This document shows, piece after piece, positions 11,785 through 22,454 of a stretch of DNA of 64,000 nt. A model generated the notes under the pieces. The model was not told the origin of the DNA. It did no database searches and saw only the letters and a list, made by a program, of their open reading frames with translations. Source of the stretch: Chionis minor (Eukaryota; Chordata; Aves; Charadriiformes; Chionididae); NCBI GenBank assembly GCA_013398295.1, contig VZSF01001071.1, positions 885,218 to 949,217 of the forward strand, given 5' to 3'. A program made the translations under genes and the position numbers. How positions within the stretch are numbered: the stretch's first letter is position 1; each line of letters starts with the position of its first letter.

Positions 11785-12090
11785 ATAATTAAGCACTTCT
11801 GCAGTCTTGCTCTGTACTTTTTATAATGCAGCCTGTTTGCACTTTCAAATAAGGAAGAGTTTTATTTATTGTTTGGAAAGTGGTTTTTAAATAATTTTAT
11901 TTATGATGTCTTAAATGTTTTACAGAATTACCTGAAGGTCTTTTTAATTTAGAAGTTTCTGGGGAAAAAATGCTGCTTGTATTTTCTCTGAAAGTAACTG
12001 GGTGGCCAATCATTGTTAATGCATTTAAAAAATACTGAAAGTTTATTGCTGGTAGATCAGAGTAATAATAAAATGCTATCTTTTTTGCTT
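11785..12090 (+). other. CDADC1: CDADC1 3' UTR
   Basis: A short AT-rich 3' UTR between the stop codon and the poly(A) signal. It holds at least two AUUUA pentamers (11864-11868 and 11899-11903), the kind of element that can shorten mRNA life. The cleavage point is inferred at about 12,085-12,095. Confidence 0.75.
12067..12072 (+). terminator. CDADC1: CDADC1 polyadenylation signal AATAAA
   Basis: A canonical AATAAA about 283 bases after the stop, followed within 12 bases by a T-rich run and then TTGATGGATGG, a suitable U/GU-rich downstream element. Confidence 0.8.
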
Positions 12091-12620
12091 GATGGATGGA
12101 TTGAGGGAGTGGATTTCTAAGTTCTGGGCTAACAGAATGTAGAAATAAGCCCTAGTTCTTCAAGTACAATCAGCAAGGGAATCTTGTAGGAAGTGGTAGG
12201 TAAACAATCACTAGCAACTATTCCTGTTCCGAAAGCGGTTTTTCCTTCTCATTCTCCTTGTATAAAGAAAGGAGACAAAGCCATTGGGATGGCAGTCGTT
12301 GCTAGGTGAGTGATTCGGAGATCAAGCTTGGCTCTCATACATGCTCTCTTCCAACTACCGTAGCAGCAGAGCCATTCTGTGTTGTGGTACTTGCATGGCT
12401 GCCCTGCGTGCTTCCTCAAGTGCATCCCATTTGGATTAATGTAGCCAACGATTAGCTTTGCTTGTGCTCAGCTTCTGGCTGCAGGCACAAAAGAATTTTG
12501 GCTGCATGCGTCTCGCTGGCCCCTACATACTACGTGAAGGTTGCTCGTGGTTAGCTTTTGTTAATCTTCACTAATGGGCTTCTAGGAGTGCAGAAGCCAA
12601 TAAAGTGCCAGATGTCCTGT
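12091..12620. other. Intergenic, nothing recognised
   Basis: Sequence between the CDADC1 poly(A) site and the first CR1 fragment. No coding, RNA or repeat signal that I can support. Confidence 0.6.
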
Positions 12621-12779
12621 TGCCCAAGGAGGTGGTGGAATCGCCATCCCTGGAGGTATTTAAAAGACAGGTAGACGTGGTGCTGAGGGACATGGTTTAG
12701 GGGTGGTTTTGGCATAGGTTTATGGTTGGACTCGATCTTGAAGGTCTCTCCCAACCCAAGTGATTCTATGATTCTATGG
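12621..12779 (+). mobile_element. CR1 LINE 3' end fragment
   Basis: About 160 bases of the CR1 3' terminus in sense orientation: CATCCCTGGAGGTATTTAAA, GTGCTGAGGGACATGG, TGGTTGGACTCGAT, then two ATTCTATG-type octamers at the end. It shows a three-base deletion relative to the sister copies in the CTCGATGATC segment. CR1 copies are usually 5' truncated like this. Confidence 0.93.
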
Positions 12780-15700
12780 TTCTTAGATAGGATGGAACTA
12801 GTGGAATAGCTCAGAGCTTTTCAGGTACCTTTTCAGGTGCCAGTCATCTCTTGGATGGCTACACGTGGAGCAAGGTTGATGTTAAAACAGCCGGTGAAAC
12901 TGCAGTCTAACGTTTGAGGGGGTGCTGGGTAGGTAATGGGTACCCAGCATCTTTTGAGAGGTCACTCTCCTTACTCCCATCTGTTTGTTGCTTTGAATGT
13001 GACCTCTAGTTATTTGTTTTAGCAGGCATTCCAAGACTTTCTGTTCTCTGCTGAGTTCTCAAGTGCAAACACCTTGAACCTTTTCCTGCTGCTGCTGGTA
13101 GGATATATAAACAGCCTTCTCCCAGTTCTTTCATGCATCTTGTCTTTGCTGCCCTTCTTAAAGTCCTGGAAGGGGATTCGTGTCTTAAGATGCTGCTGTA
13201 GGTTCTGTTTATTTCTTTTAGGCTTTGGAAAAGTTTGGAACTAGATAGCAAAGCTATTGGATACCTAGTTGGATAAGCTATTGGATAGTGTGCAAAGCAA
13301 CCTTTAACGTGGCATTAATTACATGGAGTCTGTTCTCACACAGTTTGGCTACCGGTCCTGAAACTTAAGGTACAGTTCGTGATGCTTGGAGCTGCAGCGA
13401 GGAGCTGTGATTCCCTGTGGCTCAACATGTAATTTCATTCTTGAGTACCTGGACTTCAGAATTGGGGAATGCTTGTATCTCCTTACCACCATGAGAAATC
13501 AGTCTCACTGCGGGTGGAAAAACTGCTGTTGTTTCTCTGAGCCTGGTTGGACTGAAGGCTACTCCAGGGCTGCTGGTTGAGTGCGGTGCGCGCACAGTTA
13601 GCAGCAGGAATCTCACTCCTGTCTTGCTAAGAAGGATATGAATGGCTTCGTTTCCCAGGACCAGGAAACGAATGAAGGAATCTGACACTTTGTCAACTAA
13701 GGGAAGGCTGCTGAAATCCTTTTTTGCATCGCACCACAAGAGAGTCCTTTTTCGCAGTAGCTCAGGAGGAAATAGCTGAACTGCCACATCACTAGATCTT
13801 GTAATCTAGTGCGAAGGAAACTGGATTCCGAATTTAGGGCTACCAGATCCAGCCGCAAGAGTTCTGTGCCTCACCTGCCAGACCCAGAGTCCAGGGCCTG
13901 GAGATTAAGTTATTGGTCTGGGTGCTGTACAAACCTCAGAAAGCCAGTTTTTTCCTCTCATCAAGGATTATATAATTTCATTGTTTGTAACTTCCATATT
14001 AGCTTAAAAGCAAATGTTGGTGTTTCATAAGAAAGATTATAATCTGTTTTTAAATCACAAATATTTTACTTTGGCATATTTCCCTACACACACTTTATAA
14101 GCATCTTGTGTTAGAATAATTGCTCTTGGCTTTTCTTACAGATCAGAGGAACACTGTGTAGATTAGAGTTAAAAGTCTGCCACACCCACTGAAACCTTCT
14201 TGTTTCCATAATCCATTGGCAATGGATTCTTCTACCTACTTGAGGTAGAAGCGGGGGAAAAAAACAGGGGGAGGTTTGAGGCCCCTTTAAGTTTTATACT
14301 GATCAGTCAGCTGGTATCAAAATTGGACGAAAAGTCTGTGTCTTTGTAGAAACAGCTGAAATTGAAAAGTCCCTGAAACGTCATAGGTAGCCTGGGTACA
14401 TGGAGAAGTAAATCAAGATAAAAGTCAGATATCACACGCATTAAATAACTACACTTCAGTGAATGCTGCTGGTAGCCTGTACTTCATGAGGAGTTAAGAT
14501 TTTACCTTTTTATCATTTTTTTAAAAGAGGATTTTTGTAAAAAAACTTTCCATGAAACTTTGAATTGCTTGTAGGGCTGAAGGCTTGGAAGTCTGTCCTG
14601 GTTTACAAAGTTTAGCTTTATTTCTGTCTTGCTGTATTTCTACAGGTTCCTCCAGAGGCTCACAAATTTCTGTAGGTTCTGATTATCAGTGTAACTCTAC
14701 TTCTTTTAATTCTTGGTGGGATTACAAAGTAGGGTGTTTATCCTGGATGATAGGAACAATGCGAATGGGGTTTCTCTCTCAACCCATGGACTCCGTAGGT
14801 GCTGCTGTGCATGTCATCTGCTTACCAGGGAGAGCCACAGAAGACTGGACATCTCCTGCAGTCCTTATTTTGCAAATGAACTCTAGGATGTTTGTTTCTT
14901 ACATAAAAAGAACAATGTATTTAAAATTAAGAAATGTAAAAGTTATATATTTTATATATTGTATGAAATTTCCATATGTATTTTGGGTCTCTTCCACTAA
15001 TTTCAGAGCAATCATTTTAATTGCAGGTATTAACTATCAGTAATAATTTGGCCTCTTGACTGAGAATTACAGAAATTCTCTGTTAATTGTCTGCCTTGCA
15101 GCAAAACATGTTCTCAGCTAATAAATTAACCAGACAGTAAGTACTGAAGTGTATTTTTAAGTGCTTTGGGTTAATAGAAACATTACAGAGTGCTTTGAAA
15201 TGTTCACGCCCTTTCCCGGCCCGGTGCTGTCCTTGTTCCTTGTTCTGCCAGGTGTTTGCTGAGCTGCATCACCTCCCTCTGCTCTGCCTGAAGAATTTGT
15301 CTCAACATGAGACTGTACCTCCTGCCAGCCCAGGGGAAGGGCTAGGATCCCCTCCCTCGACCCTGCGAGCATTAACGAGCATTAATTCCCTCCTCCTTGG
15401 GAGAGTAAGGACTGCCTCGGGGAGCATTGCGTGAGCTGCCACCTCCACGGTCTGTCTCTTGGTTGGAAGGGACAGAGTGGGCGAAGCTTTGACCACCCAG
15501 CACGTGGTCCGAAGGCCTGTTAGCCAACATTGGGGCTATTCCCACAGTTTGTTTTCCTATTTAACTTCGTCTGAAAGGACTCCACTCAATGCACTCCAAG
15601 ACTGGCTCATGTCAGGGAGCCACATGCAGTAAGCAGGGACAGATGGGACGTTTCAGATGGGCTCCTGCAATGGGATGGCATTGCAGACACACCGTGAGCC

Positions 15701-15829
15701 GTCAGTGGGACGTGGCCAGCCGAGCTGGCAATGGGATAGGCTTCCTAGCGCCGTGTTTAAGGCGAGTTACTACTCTGAAAAGCTTTGCAGTCCTCTGAAT
15801 AGATCTGTCTGTGTGTTTGTTTGTTTCAG
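12780..15829. other. Intergenic sequence, no gene established
   Basis: Mostly AT-moderate single-copy sequence becoming GC-richer after 15,180. Open frames such as 14585-15043 (+) have no recognisable domains, no supporting splice context and ordinary composition, so they are not called. Confidence 0.5.
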
Positions 15830-15887
15830 CCGTTCTGCCTGTGAACCAGACTTCAAATACCTGCGTGGCTTCAATGCGTTAGATCCA
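15830..15887 (+). other. Candidate orphan exon (58 bp)
   Basis: A 58-base segment is framed by a very good acceptor (TTTGTTTGTTTCAG) and a consensus donor (GTAAGT). One frame is open throughout (RSACEPDFKYLRGFNALDP, needing two bases from an upstream exon). I do not recognise the peptide. It lies 4 kb beyond the CDADC1 poly(A) signal and on the same strand, so it could be an exon of a noncoding transcript, an alternative 3' exon of CDADC1, or a chance match. Confidence 0.3.
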
Positions 15888-16298
15888 GTAAGTGGCATTT
15901 CCTGGAGACTAGGAAAGCACAGGCGGCAAATGGTGCGGGCTGATTTCTAACAGATCGGTATTACCGTGACATTAACGAAGACGGTCACAGCGCCACATAC
16001 GCAGAGCTGAACTCTGTTCTGCGCAAAAAGGAAATTGCAGAGAACTGTTGTCAAGTGCTTGCTGATCTTTCTCGGGATTCTCCGGTTTCCCCGGACCCGC
16101 ACAGCTCTCTGCTAATACCCCAGCTGTGTACGCTGCATGCACACACCGGCAGCACCCAGTCCGAAGCATTTTCAGACATGGGGCAGAACGTGGCTGCTCG
16201 GCGTTTTGCAGTTTTGTTCCCTCTTTGAAGGGGGAAGGGGCTGGTAGCCGAGACGTCTCCTGCTGGACCCCACCTCCTCCTGATAACGTGGAGCAGGA
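15888..16298. other. Intergenic, nothing recognised
   Basis: Sequence between the candidate exon and the CR1 pair. Small frames on both strands have no protein character I recognise. Confidence 0.5.
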
Positions 16299-16550
16299 GG
16301 TGATAGGACAAGAGGAAACAGCCTCAAGTTGTGCCAGGGGAGGTTAAGGATGGATTTTAGGAAAAATTTCTTCACGGGAAGGGTTGTCAAACATTGGAAC
16401 AGGCTGCCCAGGGAAGCGTGGAATTGCCATCCCTGGAGGTATTTAAAGGACGGGTAGCCGTGGTGCTGGGGGACATGGCTTAGTGGTGGCTTTGGCAGGG
16501 TTAGGTTAATGGTTGGACTCGATGATCCTAAAGGTCCCTTCCAACCTAAG
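16299..16550 (+). mobile_element. CR1 LINE 3' end fragment (first of a pair)
   Basis: Sense-oriented CR1 3' sequence beginning near the ATAGGACAAGAGG segment and running through GGTTGTCAAACATTGGAACA, ATCCCTGGAGGTATTTAAAG and TTGGACTCGATGATCC to CCTTCCAACCTAAGT, where it stops without the terminal octamers. The element that follows begins at this point. Confidence 0.9.
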
Positions 16551-16663
16551 TCACACCTCCTGTGCAACCTGCTGTAGGTGGACGTGCTCTGACAGGGGGG
16601 TTGGACCAGATGACCTCCAGAGGTCCCTTCTGACCCCCAACATTCTGTGATTGTGTGGTTCGA
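16551..16663 (+). mobile_element. CR1 LINE 3' end fragment, different subfamily
   Basis: A second, distinct CR1-type 3' terminus abuts the first: TGCTCTGACAGG, GGTTGGACCAGATGACCTCC, AGAGGTCCCTTCTGACC, ending in ATTCTGTGATTGTGTG (variant octamers). The wording of the tail differs from the ATTCTATG copies elsewhere in the window, which suggests another CR1 subfamily. Confidence 0.8.
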
Positions 16664-16978
16664 TGGGTGCAAGCAGGGCCAAGGTCGGGGGTCGATACCT
16701 TTGTGACGTGCCAAAATACTCTCTTGAAGTGGATGCGCTTCGCCAGTGGCAGCCGGAGGGGGACCCCGCAGCCCCGGGGGGAGGAGGCGAGGGGCGGCCG
16801 GGCAGAGCCGTCCCTGCGGGGAGCGGCGGGGCTGCTGTGGCGGCTCCAGCCCGACTTGGGGACGGCTCCTCGCTTTGGCTCCCCAGCCCTAAACCGGCCC
16901 TTGTTTTTGCGGCAAAAAGCGCTCCTACCCCCTCAGCGGCGCTCACCGACCCAGCCGGGGTGCAGCGCTGCGCCGCCG

Positions 16979-16994
16979 CCGCCAGGGGGCGCTG
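16979..16994 (+). promoter_or_regulatory. Predicted CTCF binding site
   Basis: CCGCCAGGGGGCGCTG matches the conserved CTCF core (CCASCAGGGGGCGCTR type) at nearly every position, in + orientation, inside the CpG island. By convention it could act as a loop anchor or insulator between the two convergent genes. Binding is inferred from the motif only. Confidence 0.6.
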
Positions 16995-17087
16995 CGATGA
17001 GGGGAAAGGGCCCGGCCCGGCCCGGCGCCCCCGGGGGGAGCCCGCTGGGGGCGGGCGGCGGCCACCCCCGGCCCCGGGAGGGCAGAG

Positions 17088-17135
17088 GAGGGGAGGGGGT
17101 GTCGGTACCCCCCTCAGCTGGGGGGGGGGAGGGGG
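17088..17135 (+). other. G-rich runs with quadruplex potential
   Basis: G4 and G5 runs (17,088-17,099) are followed by G10-A-G5 (17,120-17,135), giving enough closely spaced G tracts for a G-quadruplex on the + strand at the edge of the CpG island. Confidence 0.5.
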
Positions 17136-17300
17136 TGTTACCGCCAGTACCGCGGCCGGCACCCCGAGAACCCTCCTGCTGCAGGGAGCGGAGGGCAAAG
17201 GCGCAGTGATGCTGGTTGTAAAGGGCTCCAGACGGCCCAAAACTCATAAATAGGAAGAAAGGGGGCAAAAAATGAGGCTGTCGCCGCTGTCGCGTAGGTA

Positions 17301-20300
17301 AAGGGCACTGCCTGACTCGTGACAGCTTAATTAACCGTGCTCAGGTTGGGAACAGACGTGCAGGGAAAAGCGCCGAGCACGGCTCTCCCCTGGGGTGTTT
17401 CGCAGCGTGACATTTATCTTCTGCCCCTCCAAGTGTCTTCTCTTCCAGCCGGAAATTTTCCACTTGGCTTTTTCTGGGGAACCAGGCTCTGCCTGCAACA
17501 CCAGGTGTCTCCTCCTGAAGCTGGAGGACCAGTGTGTGTTCCCACCACGGGGGAAAGGATGGGGGTCTGGTCCAGCTTTAACGTGCTTCTGCAGCGTGTT
17601 CATCACCGCCACTGGAGAAGTGTATTAACGACAACAAAGCCTTTGCTGTCTGCCTGTGGGGTTTTTTTCCCCTCTCCTCCTTTGCCTTCATTGCTCAACT
17701 ATCTTTACTTTGGCTCTGCTGAGGTCACCTCACAGCTTTGCCAGTACGTTTTCCCCCAGGGCTGCTAAATTTCTAACTTGGAGGAAAAATGCGGGGTTGA
17801 AGAAGCCTGGGGAAACCATGAGGCGTTTGAACAATAACTTTAGCAAGAGGGACATACCGTACCAATGCCAGCATAGACACACTTGCCCCACATGCCTCGC
17901 CGATGTCCTTTCAGAACTACCTGAAAGAGGTATGTGATACGGTATGAATGCCCATACGTTCACCTGCAGTTAGTCCTTCATTCCCATCGTGGGGCCAGAC
18001 AGATTTAGCCACAGAAAACAAAAACCAGGAGAAGCAGAGGAGCTTAGTTGCAGGGCTAGAAGTGGTATTTATTAGCAGGAGAGCCGGGTCTTTTCTTGGC
18101 AAGGAGGTATGTCCCTCCTCCCCCTGCACTGCCTGCCGTCCCCTGGGACAGACTGCTTTCTTGCCTGCCAGTAGGCCTGTCCCCAGTGTCACCTTCCTTT
18201 GAGCCTCTGACAGGGAGCGTGAGCCATTGCTGTCAGCCCACAGCCAGAACCTGCTCGACCCCATGAGCTAATTGTGGCTCTGCCCTTGACGCTCCTTGGG
18301 GCGCAAGGCGAGTCCATCTGCCAATATCATTTTTCCCCCACGCCCAGCTTTAAAATGGGGAGGAGGTGCCTTTCTCCGCTTCCCCCGCCCCGTGCCGGGC
18401 ATTGAGGAGCCCAGCTCCCTGCAGGCTCCCGCTTGTCCTACCCGCACAGAGCCCGTTGGGCATCTGACCCTCTGCGTGAGCAAACGAGGGGGTGGTTTGC
18501 TCCCCGCCAGCCGCCGGGGCAGGGCTGTGCCGGGCTGTGCCGCCCGCTGGAAAGCTAACCCCCGCGGCGTGTTTGCACAGAGCTCTCAGCAGATGCAGCG
18601 GGCTCTGCTGTGACAAGGGTATTTTTAAATCCGCTCCAAACCCTTGTCAAGCCAGCTGTTCTACCGGCCAGTTGAAGGGCATTGCCAAAGCGGTGCGTTA
18701 GTGGAGGCAACGCACCCAGCCATTTGGAAATAAAGGGCCTCTGTTCATGAGTTGAGCAAGGCACGTCGTGGCCCCAAAGATGTGTTTCCATCTTCTCAGT
18801 GCCCTCGGAAGTAATAACTCAGTTCTTTAGCAGACTGGTAGCTCTTCCCAGGAGAGCTGCACTGGGCAGTTGGGTGCTTTTTGCTTTTTAACTGCAAGGA
18901 GCTGGGCTACGGTGCGGTGGCTGGGCTGGTGCCTGTTGCGCAGCCAAAAGACTGTTCATACCTGTCCCCTTAGTGGTCAGGTGCTTGTTGTGTCCAACTG
19001 CTTGTAAACCCTCAGCATGCTGGAGGTGCCTGCTGGCACAGCGTGACAGCTAAAACACGTAGCTTAGACGTTTGGCTACGGGATGATGAGGCTTCATTCC
19101 CAAATCTGTGCTTGCAGGGGAGAGGATCTGAGGAAAAGCACACACCATCCCATAGCCCTAGGGAGCATCTCTACCGAGGAGCAGAACAGGCACCGCCTGC
19201 CTACCTGCTGTGGCACGGCTGTCCGTGACCATGGCTTGGCCGGAGCCGAGCTGGCGCTGCACCCTGGGCACAGGCTTTCCCTCTGCTGCAACACACCCTG
19301 AGGTGGAAAAGGTTATTTTTACTGAGGCTCTCCAAAGCCGCTCACAACAGATGCCATTGGAAAGGGGTTGCTTGTTGGATTGGTTTTTTCCTCCTTTCAC
19401 GTTCCTGGAAAGAGGGGCAGGCGCTGTGGAGCAGGACCGCGAGTCAGGAGGGCTGGGCTCGCCGCCTGCCTCTCCCCGGGGCTCTGGGGGAGCCTGGCCA
19501 AGCCCCGGCCCTGCGAGACGCTTGGCTCGCAGCTGAACCACGTGGCCAAAACTCCTAACCTCGTCCCGGGTTTTCCCTCAAGCCTCATCCCGTGTTGCCT
19601 GCCCAGCACGAACCGTGCTCGGAGCTGGCTTGGGCTGCTGCTACCTTGCGGCCTCGCGTACGGCAGGCTGCGGGATTCTGGCCTTTCCTGGAGGCAAGGC
19701 TCCCCTGCAGCGTGGGCTGGGGTGGCGGGGACTTCAGCTCCTTCTCCTCCCCAGGCCACTGCGGCTCTGGCCAGCGGGATTGCCTCTCTTGCAGGGGGTT
19801 GGAGCTCCCACCAGAGGCTCACGCCCAGCTTTAACGGCGTGTGCTGCTCCACTCGGAGCGGGCGTATGCAGCAGCTGTGCAGTGGGCCAGAGCGAGTAAT
19901 TCCGAAGCTCACCGGGCGTGCTGCTCAGTGGGAGAGGAGCCCCGGATTTGCTGTGAATAGGTAGGAAGGCTGGCTGAGCTCTCTCTTAAGGTGCTGGCTG
20001 GAAGAGGGAACGTGTCAGTTCCTGAGGCTGCGCCTGCATTTGCATCCAAAAACTGTTATAAACCAGCAGCTCCAGGACTTGGGCTCCAGCAGCAAAGGCC
20101 CTTAGGAGCCTGCATTCGTCACCGGCCATCAGTGAGCGCTGGGTGTCTCCTCCTCAGGCCCCAGGAGCACTGCAGCCCGGCAGAATTCCCGCCAGCTAGC
20201 TGCTCTGGCAGGAGAGAACTGGCCACTTCAGGTCCATCGGCACAAGAGCTATGAAATGGGCTTTCATTGCTTGGCAGTAGATGCAACAAATCCTTGCGGT

Positions 20301-22440
20301 CTACATAATTCGTGAGTTGTTTGAGGCTGTTCAGCTGCAGGCAGTGTGTACAAGTCCATTGCGTGATGCTCAAGGCAAACACAGTGGGAGCTCCAGGCAG
20401 GGAAAGTGGCAGGTCCCAAAATGCAGGTCCAAACCCAGTGGAGGGCCATGGAAACACAGAATGCCTAGTCAAGAAGGGGGAGAGCTAGGTACAATTCCCC
20501 TTCATGTCACGGAGACCAAAATACGTATTCCCTCTCTCTCATAACAGCCTGCACGACCAGGCATAAGACATTGTGCAGGAAGGTCCTTCCAGCCAAAATG
20601 TTGAAGTGCTTCTACTTCAGACAGAAAAATGAAGCATTTGTTGGCCCGGAGAAAAAAGCCTCTCTGCTGACCAAACATCACTGCATCCTTTGGAAAGCGG
20701 CCTGGGTTCTCTTAGTCCTGCTCCAATTTCATAGACAAGAGCAAAGCACACGCTAGAGAACAAATGGGATCCAGATCTCCTCTCCCTCGTGCGAGTGCTT
20801 TTATCATTACATTACAAGGCGCAAGTCATTCTTTCCTTCTCATCCCATCTCGTCCCTGGAGCATGCAGATTAAGAGGCTCAAGCAGTCTTAACACCCAGG
20901 GTTCCTCCAGGCCGGAGTCCTGCATCCTCCCCCCAGGCCCACCTGCTGGCATACGTGCCATTACAGACAGGGGAGGCTGTTGCTGCTTCTAATCAGATTT
21001 CTCTTAGTAGCACAAGCTGCCCAGACCCCTGGACAGAAGCTTACAGTTCAAAGATTCCTGGCACTCTGCTGTATCAAATAAGGTTTTATGTGCAGGATTA
21101 TATATTGCATCTTGGCAGCGATTCATTGGTACGATCCAACCCCCCCCAAATGCTGGGTGGAGATCGGAATGGAGAGGCTGCAGCCCAAGCGTCCTCCGGC
21201 TTCTTTCTCTTTCTGCTCGACAGTCTTCTTCCCTGTCCTCCCACTGATGAACTGTGTCCTGCAATCACACTGCTCCCCCAGATACTCATTTCAGAGAAAT
21301 TGGGAGTTCTATTGTTATTTCAAAGGCGTGTTAGAAAAGGCCTAATTTTCATTTAATTTGGAATGTGTCCCCACCTGCTGTGAAATAGTATTGTTGTACT
21401 TAGTTTCTTCTTCTCCATTTCTCTCGCTTTTTCTTCTTTCGAAGAGCTAAGCGGGTTGAGCTTGGGGAAGACGCGATTACTTTGAGGTGCGTTGGCAGTA
21501 TCTACTTCGGGACCAGCTTCTTGTATGATAAGCTGCAAGGAGCCTGGCACGTGTCATTTTACTCCAGGACCACCCCTTTTTCCCCCCTCTCTCTCTGGCA
21601 GACACATGCACGCACCCCCCTTTTCCACAAGCCCTCCTTACCACTTACTCGCGTGGCCGATGCTGCTTGCACTGGAAAAAGGCTGCCTTTGCAGGGACGG
21701 GGCCCGTCACTCTGTTCCCTGTTGGTCTGCCACATCTCTGCCTATGCAAACACCGGGGGTGGGGGGAGATGGGTGGGTGTAACCTTGCTGCTAATATTAC
21801 AGCCAGGTTTTGATGTCTTCAAGCGCTCTTCCGTGTCCGGACCACGCGGAGGAGACCAGCTCACAGCGCTGCCCACCCTCACAGATGCACTGACCACCTC
21901 TGCATGGGTTACACCCCGCTGTCAAGGGCAGGCATTCCTCAGCAACAGCCCATTAGACACTTTTTCCGAGCGCGGGCTGGAAGCCCCGTGTTCTCATGTG
22001 ATTCCAGAGGCTGAGGCAACGGACACGTGTGTCTGTGCTAATCCAGCCCTGGAGACAGCCCCACCCTGGGAGCTCAGAGCACAGCCAAGCGCCCTTCGGT
22101 TTCAGGCTCCAAATCTCAGAGGATCAGACTTAAACGACTCGCTCCAAGGACTGGGATTCTAAAGACGGTCCTTTACGGACCCACAAGCTGCCACTGATGG
22201 TGAGCACCACCCACGGGGCTGGGGGTGAAGATCCCAGTCAGGCTAAGCTGGACTGTGTCCTGGGTTGCCAGGCCCCCTGCCAGCCGGGGCTGCAGATGCG
22301 ATGCTTGCTGAGTGCATTAGCTCTGAAGAAAGGGCTCATCTCCCTCACTCCCTCCATCTGCTGAAACTGGTTGGCAAAGGAGAGAAAGAATTTAGCGCTG
22401 CACAGGGCCTGGCTATCCAGAAAGGCAAGAGAGGGGAAAA
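17301..22440. other. GC-rich intergenic sequence, no gene established
   Basis: Continuing GC-rich DNA, especially 18.2-20.2 kb and 21.5-22.2 kb. Several long open frames occur, the longest being 21482-22162 (+, 226 codons), but none shows a recognisable domain. No repeat family recognised. Confidence 0.5.
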
Positions 22441-22454
22441 AATGAGGTAGAAAT

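Larger units (their letters stand above)
16665..17300. promoter_or_regulatory. CpG island, orphan (intergenic)
   Basis: About 600 bases of very GC-rich, CpG-dense sequence with CCG repeats and long G runs, far above the surroundings. It is not at the start of either identified gene: it lies 4.6 kb past the CDADC1 3' end and 5-7 kb past the CAB39L 3' end. Such islands usually mark promoters, so it may drive an unannotated transcript. Open frames of about 180-230 residues on both strands here (for example 16551-17240 on -) are expected from GC-rich DNA lacking stops and are Pro/Gly/Ala/Arg-rich, so no protein is called. Confidence 0.7.

Noticed and set aside
14585..15043. 152-codon frame on the + strand
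   Set aside because: No recognised domain, AT-rich C-terminal half with intron-like composition, no splice or promoter context.
16551..17253. Overlapping open frames of 184-229 codons on both strands
   Set aside because: They cover the CpG island, are rich in Pro, Gly, Ala and Arg on both strands, and have no recognisable domain; GC-rich DNA lacks stop codons by chance.
19368..19964. 198-codon frame on the + strand
   Set aside because: GC-rich composition, overlapped by equally long frames on both strands, no domain or splice support.
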